NCBI RefSeq assembly: GCF_900113835.1
Contig: NZ_FOQV01000002.1
Coordinates: forward strand, 1-64,000
From: Allobosea sp. OK403
GTDB taxonomy: Bacteria > Pseudomonadota > Alphaproteobacteria > Rhizobiales > Beijerinckiaceae
Reading direction: 5' to 3'
DNA: 64,000 nt
Shown here: piece after piece, positions 1-9,052 of the stretch
How positions within the stretch are numbered: the stretch's first letter is position 1
Layout: every line of letters begins with the position of its first letter
The notes under the pieces: generated by a model
Database searches by the model: none
What the model was told of the DNA's origin: nothing
The model's input: only the letters and a program-made list of their open reading frames with translations
Program-made: the position numbers and the translations under genes

Positions 1-825
<825 letters not shown>

Positions 826-867
826 GCGGACGACGGACGGGGCCACGCGCCCCGTCTAGAGCCGGAT

Positions 868-906
868 GATTTCAGCTGGGATCACCAAGTGATCCCAGCT
901 GAAATC
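868..906. repeat. Perfect palindrome, 18-bp arms
   Basis: Arms at 868-885 and 889-906 are exact reverse complements around a 3-base loop. It lies 43 bases after the reductase stop codon and could end transcription from either side. There is no clear T-run, so it may instead be a dispersed intergenic palindrome. Confidence 0.75.
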
Positions 907-930
907 TGAATCCGTCTCTCATCTAAAAGT

Positions 931-983
931 GAGAGCAGGATCAATGCGAAAAACCGGTTCCCACTTTTTCGCATCCTGCTCTC
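931..983. repeat. Intergenic palindrome with ACCGGTTC core
   Basis: Arms 931-953 and 965-983 pair (GAGAGCAGGAT..ATGCGAAAAA with its complement, one 2-base bulge). The loop includes ACCGGTTC, a core also present in the palindromes at 8521, 25751 and 40166, which suggests a dispersed family. It ends five bases before the stop codon of the YfhO-like gene. Confidence 0.65.
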
Positions 984-987
984 GCGT

Positions 988-3489
988 TCAGTACTCCCGC
1001 GTCGAGGACATGTGCGAGCGTTCGCCAATCTGAGGCTGCGGCACCGAACCGAGACGCAGCGTCTCCAGCGTCACGCGTGACGGCGTCGCCAGCGCAGGCT
1101 GGAAGCGGCCGGCGGCATCTCCGGACGCGATTTGCGGCTGCAGCGGCCCGGGCACCGGCAGATCGTCCTCGATCTCGCGCGGCGGATCGACGCGATCCCG
1201 GAATTCGGCCAGCGCGCCTTCGATCGGATGGAAGCTGAAGCGGACCTTATGCGTTCCGGCTGGCACCTGCACGGCGCGGAACAGCACATTCGCCTTCAGG
1301 ATCTCGGTGTCGACACCGTCGACCTGCGCCTGCCACCAGGGATGCCAGATGTCGTTCAGCACGACGAAGCCGGCTTGTGTCGCCGTGACCTCGATCTCGA
1401 TCTCGGTATTCTGGTAGCGACCGAGCTTGACCTCGCCTTGCGCCGTGCTCGGCCCTTCCGGCAACGCATCGGCCGGCTCGGAATCGAGCAGCACGGCCTG
1501 ATGCGGATCAACATCCGGCCAGCGCCCGCCAGCCTTCATGCCGTCGAAATCGGCCATCTGCCAGCCACCGACGAACATCACACGCGGCAGCGCGCGAGGG
1601 TTCTCGTAAATGTACCCCTCCTTGGTGCGCGCGACGAGCTTGAGGTCCCCGTCATGGAGCTTGTAATCGACCTGGCCGATCGGCACCGGCGTCGCGATAT
1701 AGCGCAGGCCGAGCAGATCGGCGAGGCGGCAGCGATAGGACGGGAAAAGCGGCGTGAACTTGCGCTCTTTCGGGTCGCCGATCGAATCGCGCGTACCGAC
1801 CGCCTCGGAGAAATCGGCCAGCCGCAGGGGATTATAGCCCAGCGTATGGTCGAAGCCGTGCACCATGCCGACATTGGGCCATTCGAAGCCCATGCCGAGC
1901 AGCTCGACCCGGTCGCGGCGCGACGAGCCCGCGGGCTGCGCGACGAGCCGCTTCAGCGCCCGGACGGTCTCGTTTTGCGTGTCGGGGCGCAGCACGTCAT
2001 ACATGTCGGGCGACAATGCGGTCGATTCATTAGGGCCATTGTTACGGCCGAGATCGGCGCCGATGACGCCCGTGACCAGCACGGCCGCGGCAAGCGGGCC
2101 GATGCCATTGCGCCAGCGCATCAGGACGCCCACCACCAGAAGCGACGCGCCGAACCACGCCACGGCGGATGCTGCCGGCCACCAGGCATCGCTCAGATGC
2201 TGCTCATCGGCCGAGACCACGAGCGCCAGCATGATCATTGCCGCGACAATTCCGGCTCCGATCGCGAAATCGCGCTTCAGCGAGCTCAGATTCTCCTCCG
2301 ACAGCAGGCGATGCAGCACATAGCCCGCGAGGATCGCGCCGAGCCCACCGATAAGGAAGGTCGAATCCGCCGGCCGGCGGAAGGCCTTCACGCCCGGCAG
2401 ATATTCGTAGAACAGGTGGAAGGCCGGCGTGTAGCGGCCAAGCGCGAACAGCACCATGAAGAGGAAGAGCAGGCTGAACGGCCGGACGGCCTTGTCCCAG
2501 AGCCAGCCTCGCGTCAGGCCGGGCGCGATCAGCAGCAGCAGCGGCAGTGCACCGATATAGACCTGCCCCATGTTCTGCGACAGGAACAGCTCCTTGGCAT
2601 TCCAGGCGGGGCTGTAGGGGCCCCAGAAGTCGACCGCGGGATCACGTGCGCCGAACAGATCTGCAACGAAGGCGGTCAGCAGCGAGGCCGGATGCAGCGA
2701 GCCACGGCCTGCCTCGACGAAATCGATCTCCGGCCGCGTCGTCGCCTCGGCGAAGAGCCAGGTCCAGAGCAGCGGTAGCGCGATGGTCAGGATACCAGCC
2801 ACGCTCGCGACCGTGATCGGCGCGAGACTGGCGCGGACAGCCGGCCAACCGCCCGAGAGCCAGTGCGCCAGAACCATGCCGATCAGCACATAGGCGCCCA
2901 ACATCGCAACCTGGTCCGGCTCCAGCACCATCATGCCGCCAGCGAGGCCAGCGAGTGCGCCGGAGAGCAGCGAGGAGCGTTGCAGCATGCGCGCCGTCAA
3001 CCAGAACGCGATGGCGAAGAAGGCAAGGCTCGCGATCTGCCCGACATGCTGCACGCGCCAGGCGGCCGAGGCGCCGAAAGCGAATACGATCGCCGCAAGC
3101 AGGCCGCCGGCGGGATGCCATTTGCGGTCGCGGAAGAACATCAGCAGGGCAAGGCCGCCCGCGAGCAGATGCGCCAGCACATAGGCATCGACCTCGCGGA
3201 AGCTCGGTGAGGAGGTCAGCAAGGCGAGCAGGATCGCGGGCGAAAAGATCAGCGATTGCGGGTCGGCGACCTGGGGGGAGCCGCCGAAGACGTTATGCGT
3301 CCAAAATGGTGACTGGCCGCTGTGCAGCGCCTGCGCCAGGAACTGGATCTGCGCCTGGAAATGCGCCTTGGCGTCGAACGGAATCGTGACGGAACCTGAA
3401 AGCCATGGCCAGCACAGGATCACCCAGACACAAACAAAACCCACGGCCGCCAGCCGATAGCTGACGCCCTTCTTCAGAAAAGTGTTCAA
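988..3489 (-). CDS. YfhO-family polytopic membrane protein
   Basis: Large integral membrane protein of 833 residues. The first part alternates hydrophobic helices with short loops, beginning with a helix near residues 11-31 and then a periplasmic-looking loop (PFDAKAHFQAQ, FGGSPQVADPQS) typical of GT-C-type membrane glycosyltransferases. After about residue 480 it becomes a soluble domain. The segment WWQAQVDGVDTEIL..NVLFRAVQVPAGTH matches the C-terminal beta domain of YfhO proteins, which are linked to sugar decoration of cell-surface polymers in other bacteria. The frame starts with TTG at 3489 and has no early in-frame ATG. The last ~70 residues are a proline-rich hydrophilic tail. Substrate is unknown. 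Confidence 0.7.
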   Translation of the reverse strand: MNTFLKKGVSYRLAAVGFVCVWVILCWPWLSGSVTIPFDAKAHFQAQIQFLAQALHSGQSPFWTHNVFGGSPQVADPQSLIFSPAILLALLTSSPSFREVDAYVLAHLLAGGLALLMFFRDRKWHPAGGLLAAIVFAFGASAAWRVQHVGQIASLAFFAIAFWLTARMLQRSSLLSGALAGLAGGMMVLEPDQVAMLGAYVLIGMVLAHWLSGGWPAVRASLAPITVASVAGILTIALPLLWTWLFAEATTRPEIDFVEAGRGSLHPASLLTAFVADLFGARDPAVDFWGPYSPAWNAKELFLSQNMGQVYIGALPLLLLIAPGLTRGWLWDKAVRPFSLLFLFMVLFALGRYTPAFHLFYEYLPGVKAFRRPADSTFLIGGLGAILAGYVLHRLLSEENLSSLKRDFAIGAGIVAAMIMLALVVSADEQHLSDAWWPAASAVAWFGASLLVVGVLMRWRNGIGPLAAAVLVTGVIGADLGRNNGPNESTALSPDMYDVLRPDTQNETVRALKRLVAQPAGSSRRDRVELLGMGFEWPNVGMVHGFDHTLGYNPLRLADFSEAVGTRDSIGDPKERKFTPLFPSYRCRLADLLGLRYIATPVPIGQVDYKLHDGDLKLVARTKEGYIYENPRALPRVMFVGGWQMADFDGMKAGGRWPDVDPHQAVLLDSEPADALPEGPSTAQGEVKLGRYQNTEIEIEVTATQAGFVVLNDIWHPWWQAQVDGVDTEILKANVLFRAVQVPAGTHKVRFSFHPIEGALAEFRDRVDPPREIEDDLPVPGPLQPQIASGDAAGRFQPALATPSRVTLETLRLGSVPQPQIGERSHMSSTREY

Positions 3490-3660
3490 GCGGACCCCCC
3501 GGTCCCCTCAGTACTGGACGATCCCGGATTCGGAACCAGCCTCCATTCTGTCAGTGCGGGGAAAATGCAGTGGTCGACGTGAACCGAAACTGAATGAAAT
3601 CGGCGCGGCGTTCAGCTTCCGCCCGACAAGGTCAAGGCTTGGTGAGCGCCATCATCCGTT

Positions 3661-4896
3661 TCAGCGGGTATTCCCAAGCCAGGCAGCCAGCACCCGGCGT
3701 TCATCCTGGGTCATGCCGGAGAGATTATTGGGCGGCATCGCATGCGTCATCACCGCTTGCACCCTGATGGCCCGGGCATGGGCGGCGATGAGTTCCGGCT
3801 CGTGCAGCAGCACACCCTTGGGCGCGATTTGGATGCCGGGCCAGGACGGCTCCGGCGCATGGCACATGGCGCAGCGCCCGCTGACGATGTTGCTGATCTC
3901 GACCGGCGGCAACGCCATTCCCGCCAGCAGGACGGGCTTGGCTGTCGCCAGCGGCGAAAGCCCCAGCCGCTCGCGTCCGCCCGGCGAGGACGCCATCGCG
4001 AGCCAGAAGGCGAGCCAGAGCGCCAGGATCGCGACGCCCCAGCACCACCAGGGCGACTTCGCATGGTCGGCGTGGCGGCGATTGTAGAAATGCCGGATCA
4101 GCGCGCCCGCGACGATGATCAGCGCCACAAGCGCCGGGATCACCGCCGAATTGGCGTAGGTCACCGGATAATGGTTCGACAGCATCAAAAACAGCACCGG
4201 CAGGGTGATGTAGTTGTTGTGCGTCGAGCGCTGCTTGGCCGCCTTGCCGTATTTCGGATCGGGCCTTTCGCCCGCCGTCAGCGCCGCGATGACCTTGCGC
4301 TGGCCCGGCATGATGTTGAAGAAGACATTGGCGGTCATGATTGTCGCCATCAGCGCACCGGTATGGATCAATGCGCCGCGCCCGGAAAACACGCTGGCGA
4401 AAGCCCAGCTCGCGGCGACGACATAGCCGAAGCCGAAGAGCCCGAGCAGCGCATCGTTCCGGCCCAAAGGTGACTTGCACAGGAAGTCGTAGAACAGCCA
4501 GCCCAAGGCCAGCGCCGCGATGCCGATCGCACCCGCCGCGAGCGGCGACAGCGACATCACCGCCGGATCGATCAGATAGAGCTCCGATTGCGCATAATAG
4601 ACCCAGACCAGCAGGAAGAAGCCCGAGATCCAGGTCCAGTAGCTCTGCCATTTATGCCAGGTCAGCTCGGCCGGCATCACAGCGGGAGCAACCAGGTATT
4701 TGCGCATCTCGTAGAAGCCGCCGCCATGGACCTGCCAAGCGCGCCCGCCCTCTCCAGGAGGGATGTCCGCCGCGGGCCGCAAGCTGGCGTCGAGATGGAT
4801 GAAGAAGAAGGACGAGCCGATCCAGGCGATCGCCGTGATCACATGCAGCCAGCGCAGCAGCATGCCGCCCCATTCGACGAGATAGGCGTCAAGCAT
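3661..4896 (-). CDS. puuD: Membrane urate oxidase PuuD with C-terminal cytochrome c
   Basis: Catalyses urate to 5-hydroxyisourate at the inner membrane, passing electrons to a fused c-type haem. The N-terminal region has the GGMLLRWLHVITAIAWIG helix and about eight further transmembrane segments (urate oxidase N-terminal domain, DUF989). The last ~75 residues carry the haem site CAMCH (residues 342-346) and a candidate Met ligand in HAMPPNN. I chose ATG at 4896 because GGAAG lies just upstream; a TTG 33 bases earlier is also in frame. It faces away from uraH and puuE-uraD, which act on its product. Length and domain order match PuuD proteins. Confidence 0.92.
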   Translation of the reverse strand: MLDAYLVEWGGMLLRWLHVITAIAWIGSSFFFIHLDASLRPAADIPPGEGGRAWQVHGGGFYEMRKYLVAPAVMPAELTWHKWQSYWTWISGFFLLVWVYYAQSELYLIDPAVMSLSPLAAGAIGIAALALGWLFYDFLCKSPLGRNDALLGLFGFGYVVAASWAFASVFSGRGALIHTGALMATIMTANVFFNIMPGQRKVIAALTAGERPDPKYGKAAKQRSTHNNYITLPVLFLMLSNHYPVTYANSAVIPALVALIIVAGALIRHFYNRRHADHAKSPWWCWGVAILALWLAFWLAMASSPGGRERLGLSPLATAKPVLLAGMALPPVEISNIVSGRCAMCHAPEPSWPGIQIAPKGVLLHEPELIAAHARAIRVQAVMTHAMPPNNLSGMTQDERRVLAAWLGNTR

Positions 4897-5009
4897 CGCA
4901 CTTCCAGCCTGGACCAGTTTGCCCTTCAATAGCGAGTATGGGGCCGTTCGGAAGAATCATGAAAGGGCTCGTCCGCAACGGGCCTCATTGAGTGAGCGAG
5001 GAAGCCGGG

Positions 5010-5534
5010 ATGAAGAAGGACGAATCGGAAGAACTCAGCCTTTGGTCAGAGCTGCCCGGCGGCAACGAAATCATTTCATGGTTCGGCGCTGTTCCCGATT
5101 TTCACGACGCTGAGATAGTCGGCTTGAAGCTTGATCGCGGAGGCCCCAGTCGGCTGGACGTCTATTTCTTTCGCCTGCAACAATCGCCTATGTTCAAGCC
5201 CAATGTCCTAGAACCCACCGGCGACGCGATCATCACGTTCGAATTCGACCATATCGTAGATCTCAGCCTCGAAGGCTTCAGCCCTCAGAACGTCATCTTT
5301 GGTCTCAGGCTAGGACGGGCCAAGCCGAACCCTGAACGAGCTCCCTACTTCGGCATCGACTCGTCGCCTGACGACTACGAGATCGAATTGGATCCCTGCT
5401 ATGGGCTGTCCGGAAAAATTCGAGCGAGATCCGTGAGATTGTCGCTAGTCTCAGGCAGACCCGAGCCCCTTCGCCCGGTCGGTTCATTGCCACCTTCAAA
5501 GCCAGAAGCTGGCGCTGGCGCTGGCAGCACGTAG
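5010..5534 (+). CDS. Imm50-like immunity-family protein
   Basis: Soluble protein of 174 residues with no signal peptide. The segment WFGAVPDFHDAEIVGLKLDR and the later LEGFSPQNVIFGL resemble the Imm50 family, members of which neutralise polymorphic toxins in other bacteria. No toxin gene is visible nearby. ATG at 5010 is preferred to the upstream GTG at 4992 because GAGG lies just before it. The C-terminus (KPEAGAGAGST) is low complexity. It sits between puuD and uraH, genes with an unrelated role, which suggests insertion or a housekeeping use of the fold. Family call is from motif memory. Confidence 0.55.
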   Translation: MKKDESEELSLWSELPGGNEIISWFGAVPDFHDAEIVGLKLDRGGPSRLDVYFFRLQQSPMFKPNVLEPTGDAIITFEFDHIVDLSLEGFSPQNVIFGLRLGRAKPNPERAPYFGIDSSPDDYEIELDPCYGLSGKIRARSVRLSLVSGRPEPLRPVGSLPPSKPEAGAGAGST

Positions 5535-5600
5535 GCATTTTACGACGGACAGCGTAACTCGTTCTCTGGGTTGATGATGAGAAGCCGGAAGGAAGGCTGA

Positions 5601-5957
5601 ATGGGACGCCTCTCCACCCATGTGCTGGACACGGTCAACGGCAGGCCGGCGCCGGGCGTAGCGATCACGCTCGACCGCCTGCTGCCGGATGGTTCCCGCC
5701 GCCGCCTCGTCGAGACCCGGACCAATGCCGATGGCCGCACCGATGCGCCGCTCCTGAGCGGAGACGGGCTCACCATCGGCACCTATGAACTGAGCTTCGC
5801 GATCGGCGCCTATTTCCGCGCGCTGGGGGCCCCCCTGCCCGAGCCAGCCTTCCTCGATATCGTGCCGCTGCGCTTCGGCATCGCCGACGCGCAAGGCCAT
5901 TATCACGTCCCGCTCCTGGCCTCGCCCTGGAGCTACTCCACCTATCGCGGCAGCTGA
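5601..5957 (+). CDS. uraH: 5-hydroxyisourate hydrolase (transthyretin-like)
   Basis: Hydrolyses 5-hydroxyisourate, the PuuD product, to OHCU. The 118-residue protein starts with LSTHVLDTVNGRPAPG, the signature N-terminal motif carrying an active-site His. It ends with YSTYRGS, the C-terminal YRGS tetrad that separates the enzyme from true transthyretins. A strong AAGGAAGG ribosome-binding site precedes the ATG. The stop codon is five bases before puuE-uraD, so the two genes are almost certainly co-transcribed. There is no signal peptide, so it acts in the cytoplasm. Confidence 0.95.
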   Translation: MGRLSTHVLDTVNGRPAPGVAITLDRLLPDGSRRRLVETRTNADGRTDAPLLSGDGLTIGTYELSFAIGAYFRALGAPLPEPAFLDIVPLRFGIADAQGHYHVPLLASPWSYSTYRGS

Positions 5958-5962
5958 CCCTC

Positions 5963-7384
5963 ATGACCGACACCGCCTATCCGCGCGACCTCAAGGGCTA
6001 TGGCCGCGACGCCCCCAATCCGCATTGGCCGGGCCAGGCCCGCATCGCCGTCCAGTTCGTGATCAACTACGAGGAAGGCGGCGAGAACAATATTCTGCAT
6101 GGCGACGCAGCCTCGGAGGCTTTCCTGTCCGAGATCGTCGGCGCGGCGCCGTGGCCCGGCCAGCGCCACATGAACATGGAGTCGATCTACGAATACGGCT
6201 CGCGCGCCGGCTATTGGCGGCTCTGGCGCATGTTCACCGAACGGAAGATGCCGGTCACCGTCTTCGCGGTGGCGAGCGCACTCGCACGCTATCCCGAGAT
6301 CGTCGCCTCGATGCAGGAAGCCCATTGGGAGATCGCGACCCATGGCCTGAAATGGATCGACTATCGCGATGTGCCCGCAGAGCGCGAACGCGCCGACATT
6401 CTCGAGGCCATCCGCATCCAGACCGAACTCACCGGCGAGCGTCCGCTCGGCTGCTATCAGGGCCGCACGTCGCAGAACACGATTCCGCTCACCATGGCGG
6501 AAGGCGGCTTCCTCTACACGGCCGACGTCTATGCCGACGAATTGCCCTATTGGCTCGCCGGCCCGAGCGGCCCGCAGCTCGCCGTGCCCTATACGCTCGA
6601 CGCCAACGACATGCGCTTCGCCACGCCGCAGGGCTTCAATGCCGGCGACCAATTCTTTGCCTATCTGAAGGACTCGTTCGACACGCTCTATGCCGAGGGC
6701 GAGACGGCGCCCAAGATGATGTCGGTCGGGCTGCATTGCCGGCTTGTCGGCCGACCCGGACGCGCCGCAGCGCTGGCGCGCTTCCTCGACTACGTTCAGA
6801 GCCATGATCGCGTCTGGGTCGCAACAAGGCTCGAGATCGCTCGGCACTGGATCAGGCACCATCCGCCTGCCGGCGACTACGTGCCCTCGAAACTGCCCAA
6901 GGCGCTCTTTATCGAGGTTTTTGGCCGGGTTTGGGAGCATTCGCCCTGGGTCGCGGCAGCCACCCATGACGCCGGCCTGGCTGCGAGCGAGGACAGCGCC
7001 ACCGGCCTGCATGCGGCGATGGCGAAAGCGATGCGTGCCGGCTCGCGCGACCAGCGGAAGGCGCTCCTGCTCGCCCATCCCGACCTTGCCGGCAAGCTCA
7101 CTGCTGCAGGCGAACTGACGCCAGAATCGTGTCAGGAGCAGGCCTCCGCCGGGCTCGACCGATTGACCAGCGACGAGCGCGTCCGCTTCACCGCATTGAA
7201 CGAGGCCTACAAGGCCCGCTTCGGCATCCCCTTCATCATCGCCGTGAAGGGAATGGGCAAAGACGAGATCGTCGCGGCTTTCGAAGCGCGCCTGAAGAGC
7301 TCGCCGGAACAGGAATTCGAAACAGCACTCGGACAGGTGGAAAAGATCGCGCTGTTGCGGCTGAAGGAGTTGCTGCCGGTTTAG
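5963..7384 (+). CDS. puuE: Fused allantoinase PuuE and OHCU decarboxylase UraD
   Basis: One 473-residue chain joins two enzymes. Residues 1-305 are a polysaccharide-deacetylase-fold allantoinase (FVINYEEGGENN, EIATHGLKWIDYR, LGCYQGRTSQNT), which opens the allantoin ring without needing metal in characterised PuuE proteins. Residues ~312-473 are the OHCU decarboxylase (LFGxxWEHSPWVA-type start here as IEVFGRVWEHSPWVA, then LLLAHPDLAGKL and the FGIPFIIAVKG motif), which makes S-allantoin. With puuD and uraH the locus therefore encodes every step from urate to allantoate. The chain order is opposite to the reaction order. Translation starts five bases after the uraH stop. Confidence 0.93.
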   Translation: MTDTAYPRDLKGYGRDAPNPHWPGQARIAVQFVINYEEGGENNILHGDAASEAFLSEIVGAAPWPGQRHMNMESIYEYGSRAGYWRLWRMFTERKMPVTVFAVASALARYPEIVASMQEAHWEIATHGLKWIDYRDVPAERERADILEAIRIQTELTGERPLGCYQGRTSQNTIPLTMAEGGFLYTADVYADELPYWLAGPSGPQLAVPYTLDANDMRFATPQGFNAGDQFFAYLKDSFDTLYAEGETAPKMMSVGLHCRLVGRPGRAAALARFLDYVQSHDRVWVATRLEIARHWIRHHPPAGDYVPSKLPKALFIEVFGRVWEHSPWVAAATHDAGLAASEDSATGLHAAMAKAMRAGSRDQRKALLLAHPDLAGKLTAAGELTPESCQEQASAGLDRLTSDERVRFTALNEAYKARFGIPFIIAVKGMGKDEIVAAFEARLKSSPEQEFETALGQVEKIALLRLKELLPV

Positions 7385-7440
7385 TGGAGAGGGACAGGAG
7401 TGAAGTGCCGGCCCCTGGACCAGTCACGTGACGCCCTTGC

Positions 7441-7520
7441 CGTCATTGCGAGCGCAGCGAAGCAATCCAGGGGACGTAGAGCGAGGCCTCCTGGATTGCT
7501 TCGCTGCGCTCGCAATGACG
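7441..7520. repeat. Dispersed palindrome GTCATTGCGAGCG, copy 1
   Basis: Arms 7441-7470 and 7491-7520 are exact 30-bp reverse complements around a 20-base loop. A second, imperfect copy is at 22374-22458. The sequence type (GTCATTGCGAGCG..GAAGCAATCC) is common between genes in many alphaproteobacteria. It lies between the convergent puuE-uraD and SDR genes and may form a transcript-end hairpin. Confidence 0.85.
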
Positions 7521-7582
7521 ATGGAGCGGTGGTCAGGGCGGTCAAACGTCAAACGGCCGACCCCTCACCCTGCCCTCTCCCA

Positions 7583-7645
7583 CCAATCTCGGGCTTGCCC
7601 GAGATTGGCAGAGATAGTGCTCCAAGTCGGAAGCATCCGACTTGG
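7583..7645. terminator. Two adjacent short hairpins, possible transcript end
   Basis: The first has arms CCAATCTCGGGC (7583-7594) and its complement (7597-7608). The second has arms CCAAGTCGGA (7622-7631) and its complement (7636-7645). Neither has a clear T-run. They fill the gap between the convergent puuE-uraD and SDR genes. Confidence 0.4.
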
Positions 7646-7695
7646 ATTGGAGAGGGTTCCCCGCGGTTCCGTGCCTCGCCGCCATTGCGACAAAC

Positions 7696-8457
7696 TCACA
7701 GCCCGCTGACCAGATGCCCGCCGTCGACAGCGATGACCGACCCGGTCATGAAGCGCGAGGCATCGGCGCAAAGCAGCAACAGCGCTCCGTCGAGATCGCC
7801 GAGATCGGCGGCGCGGCGCATCGGAATGCGCTTGATTAGCGCCTGTCCCGCCTCGGTCTCGAAGAAATCGCGGTTGAGATCGGTGATGACATAGCCCGGC
7901 GCCAGCGCATTCACCCGGACCTTGTGGCGCGCCCATTCCAGCGCCAGCGCCTTGGTGAGCTGGATCAGGCCGGCTTTCGCCGCCGCATAGGGCGCGACCG
8001 AGATGGCGACCCGCTCGCCCAGGATCGAGGCGATATTGACGATCGCACCACCACCATCCTGCCTGGCCATGATCCGTGCTGCGGCCTGCGCGGCGAAGAA
8101 GCAGCCCTTCAGATTGACGTCGAGATGCGCATCCCATTGCGCCTCGCTGAGCTCGAGCGCGCGCTCCGGCGCGGCAACCCCGGCATTGTTGATCAGCACG
8201 TCGAGCCCACCCATCGCCGCACTCGCCTCGGCAAGCCCGACCTCGATCGCAGCGACGGAGGACACATCCAGGGCAAGCGGCCTCACCGTGCCGGGAAGGC
8301 CTTCGCAGGACCGCGCCAGCGCGCTCAGGCGGTCGAGCCGTCGTGCGGCCGCGACGACCTCGGCGCCCTGCCCCGCCAGCAGCGTGACGAAATGCGCGCC
8401 CAGGCCCGACGACGCGCCCGTCACCAGCACGCGCTTTCCCTTCAAATCCTCGAACAT
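7696..8457 (-). CDS. Short-chain dehydrogenase/reductase
   Basis: NAD(P)-dependent oxidoreductase of the classical SDR family, 253 residues. Visible motifs are the cofactor loop VTGASSGLGAH, the NNAG stabilising motif (LINNAGVAAP), the catalytic Ser in VNIASILGE, and the YxxxK pair in PYAAAKAGLIQ. The C-terminus (MTGSVIAVDGGHLVSGL) is standard. I chose ATG 8457 because AGGGAA precedes it at the right distance; an ATG 18 bases upstream is in frame. The substrate cannot be told from sequence, and the neighbours give no clear pathway. Confidence 0.88.
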   Translation of the reverse strand: MFEDLKGKRVLVTGASSGLGAHFVTLLAGQGAEVVAAARRLDRLSALARSCEGLPGTVRPLALDVSSVAAIEVGLAEASAAMGGLDVLINNAGVAAPERALELSEAQWDAHLDVNLKGCFFAAQAAARIMARQDGGGAIVNIASILGERVAISVAPYAAAKAGLIQLTKALALEWARHKVRVNALAPGYVITDLNRDFFETEAGQALIKRIPMRRAADLGDLDGALLLLCADASRFMTGSVIAVDGGHLVSGL

Positions 8458-8520
8458 GCCGGTTCCCTGTTTCATCCCCGCAGCGAGGGGACACCGCGAG
8501 GCCGGGCGGGTCAACCAGCT

Positions 8521-8622
8521 AGAGCGTTTTCGAGCGAAGTGGGTACCGGTTCGCGTGAAGAAAACGCGCTAAAACAAAAGATTAGAGCAATTGAGCGATC
8601 CAATTGGATCGTTAAATCGCTC
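8521..8622. repeat. Dispersed palindromic element (GAGCGAAGTGG / ACCGGTTCGCG), copy 1
   Basis: About 66 bases from 8521 match 40166 onward with only a few changes, including AGCGAAGTGG, ACCGGTTCGCGTGAAGAAAA and a TAAAACAA tail. The left TTTTC and right GAAAA parts pair. It is followed by a second palindrome, GAGCGAT (8593-8599) with ATCGCTC (8616-8622), enclosing GATCCAATTGGATC. It separates divergent genes. Confidence 0.75.
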
Positions 8623-8699
8623 CCGCCGGGCTAGGCGAAAAGGAACCGTCCCGGCCGGGGCGCGTTGATCGGACTGGGTGGACATGGGAGGGATAGTTG

Positions 8700-8894
8700 A
8701 TGTTCCGTCTTCTTCTAATCATCGCTGTGCTCGCGATCGGCTATGACGCCGTCGTGCATCAGGGCGCCTATACACGTAGCGCCTGGGTCAGCATCGTCGG
8801 CCTCGCCGATTCAGCAGTGACCAACGCCAAGAACATGGGCGAGAAAAACATGGGCGAGACAGCGCGCGAGGAACCCCGCAGCCAGACCAACTGA
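8700..8894 (+). CDS. Small single-helix membrane protein, unknown function
   Basis: A 64-residue protein with one hydrophobic helix at residues 2-15 (FRLLLIIAVLAIGY) and a hydrophilic tail with a KNMGEKNMGE repeat. GGAGGG precedes ATG 8700; the TTG three bases earlier is unlikely. It lies alone between a dispersed repeat and glgP. I do not recognise a family. The good ribosome-binding site and the signal-anchor-like N-terminus support a real gene. Confidence 0.5.
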   Translation: MFRLLLIIAVLAIGYDAVVHQGAYTRSAWVSIVGLADSAVTNAKNMGEKNMGETAREEPRSQTN

Positions 8895-9052
8895 GCGGGG
8901 CGCATGCGCGAAAACCGGCAGCCGGATGGTCGCCGGCTCTCATCCGCCTGGCCGAGCCCGCCGCGAAAGATGCTGCAATGCGGTGGTTTCGGCTGGACTT
9001 GATCGGGCGTTGCCTCGACACTCGCGGCAGCGAAACAGCTGGGATTCCACGC

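Noticed and set aside
1132..2778. 548-codon plus-strand frame over the YfhO-like gene
   Set aside because: Shadow of a membrane-protein gene; no hydrophobic or domain pattern of its own.
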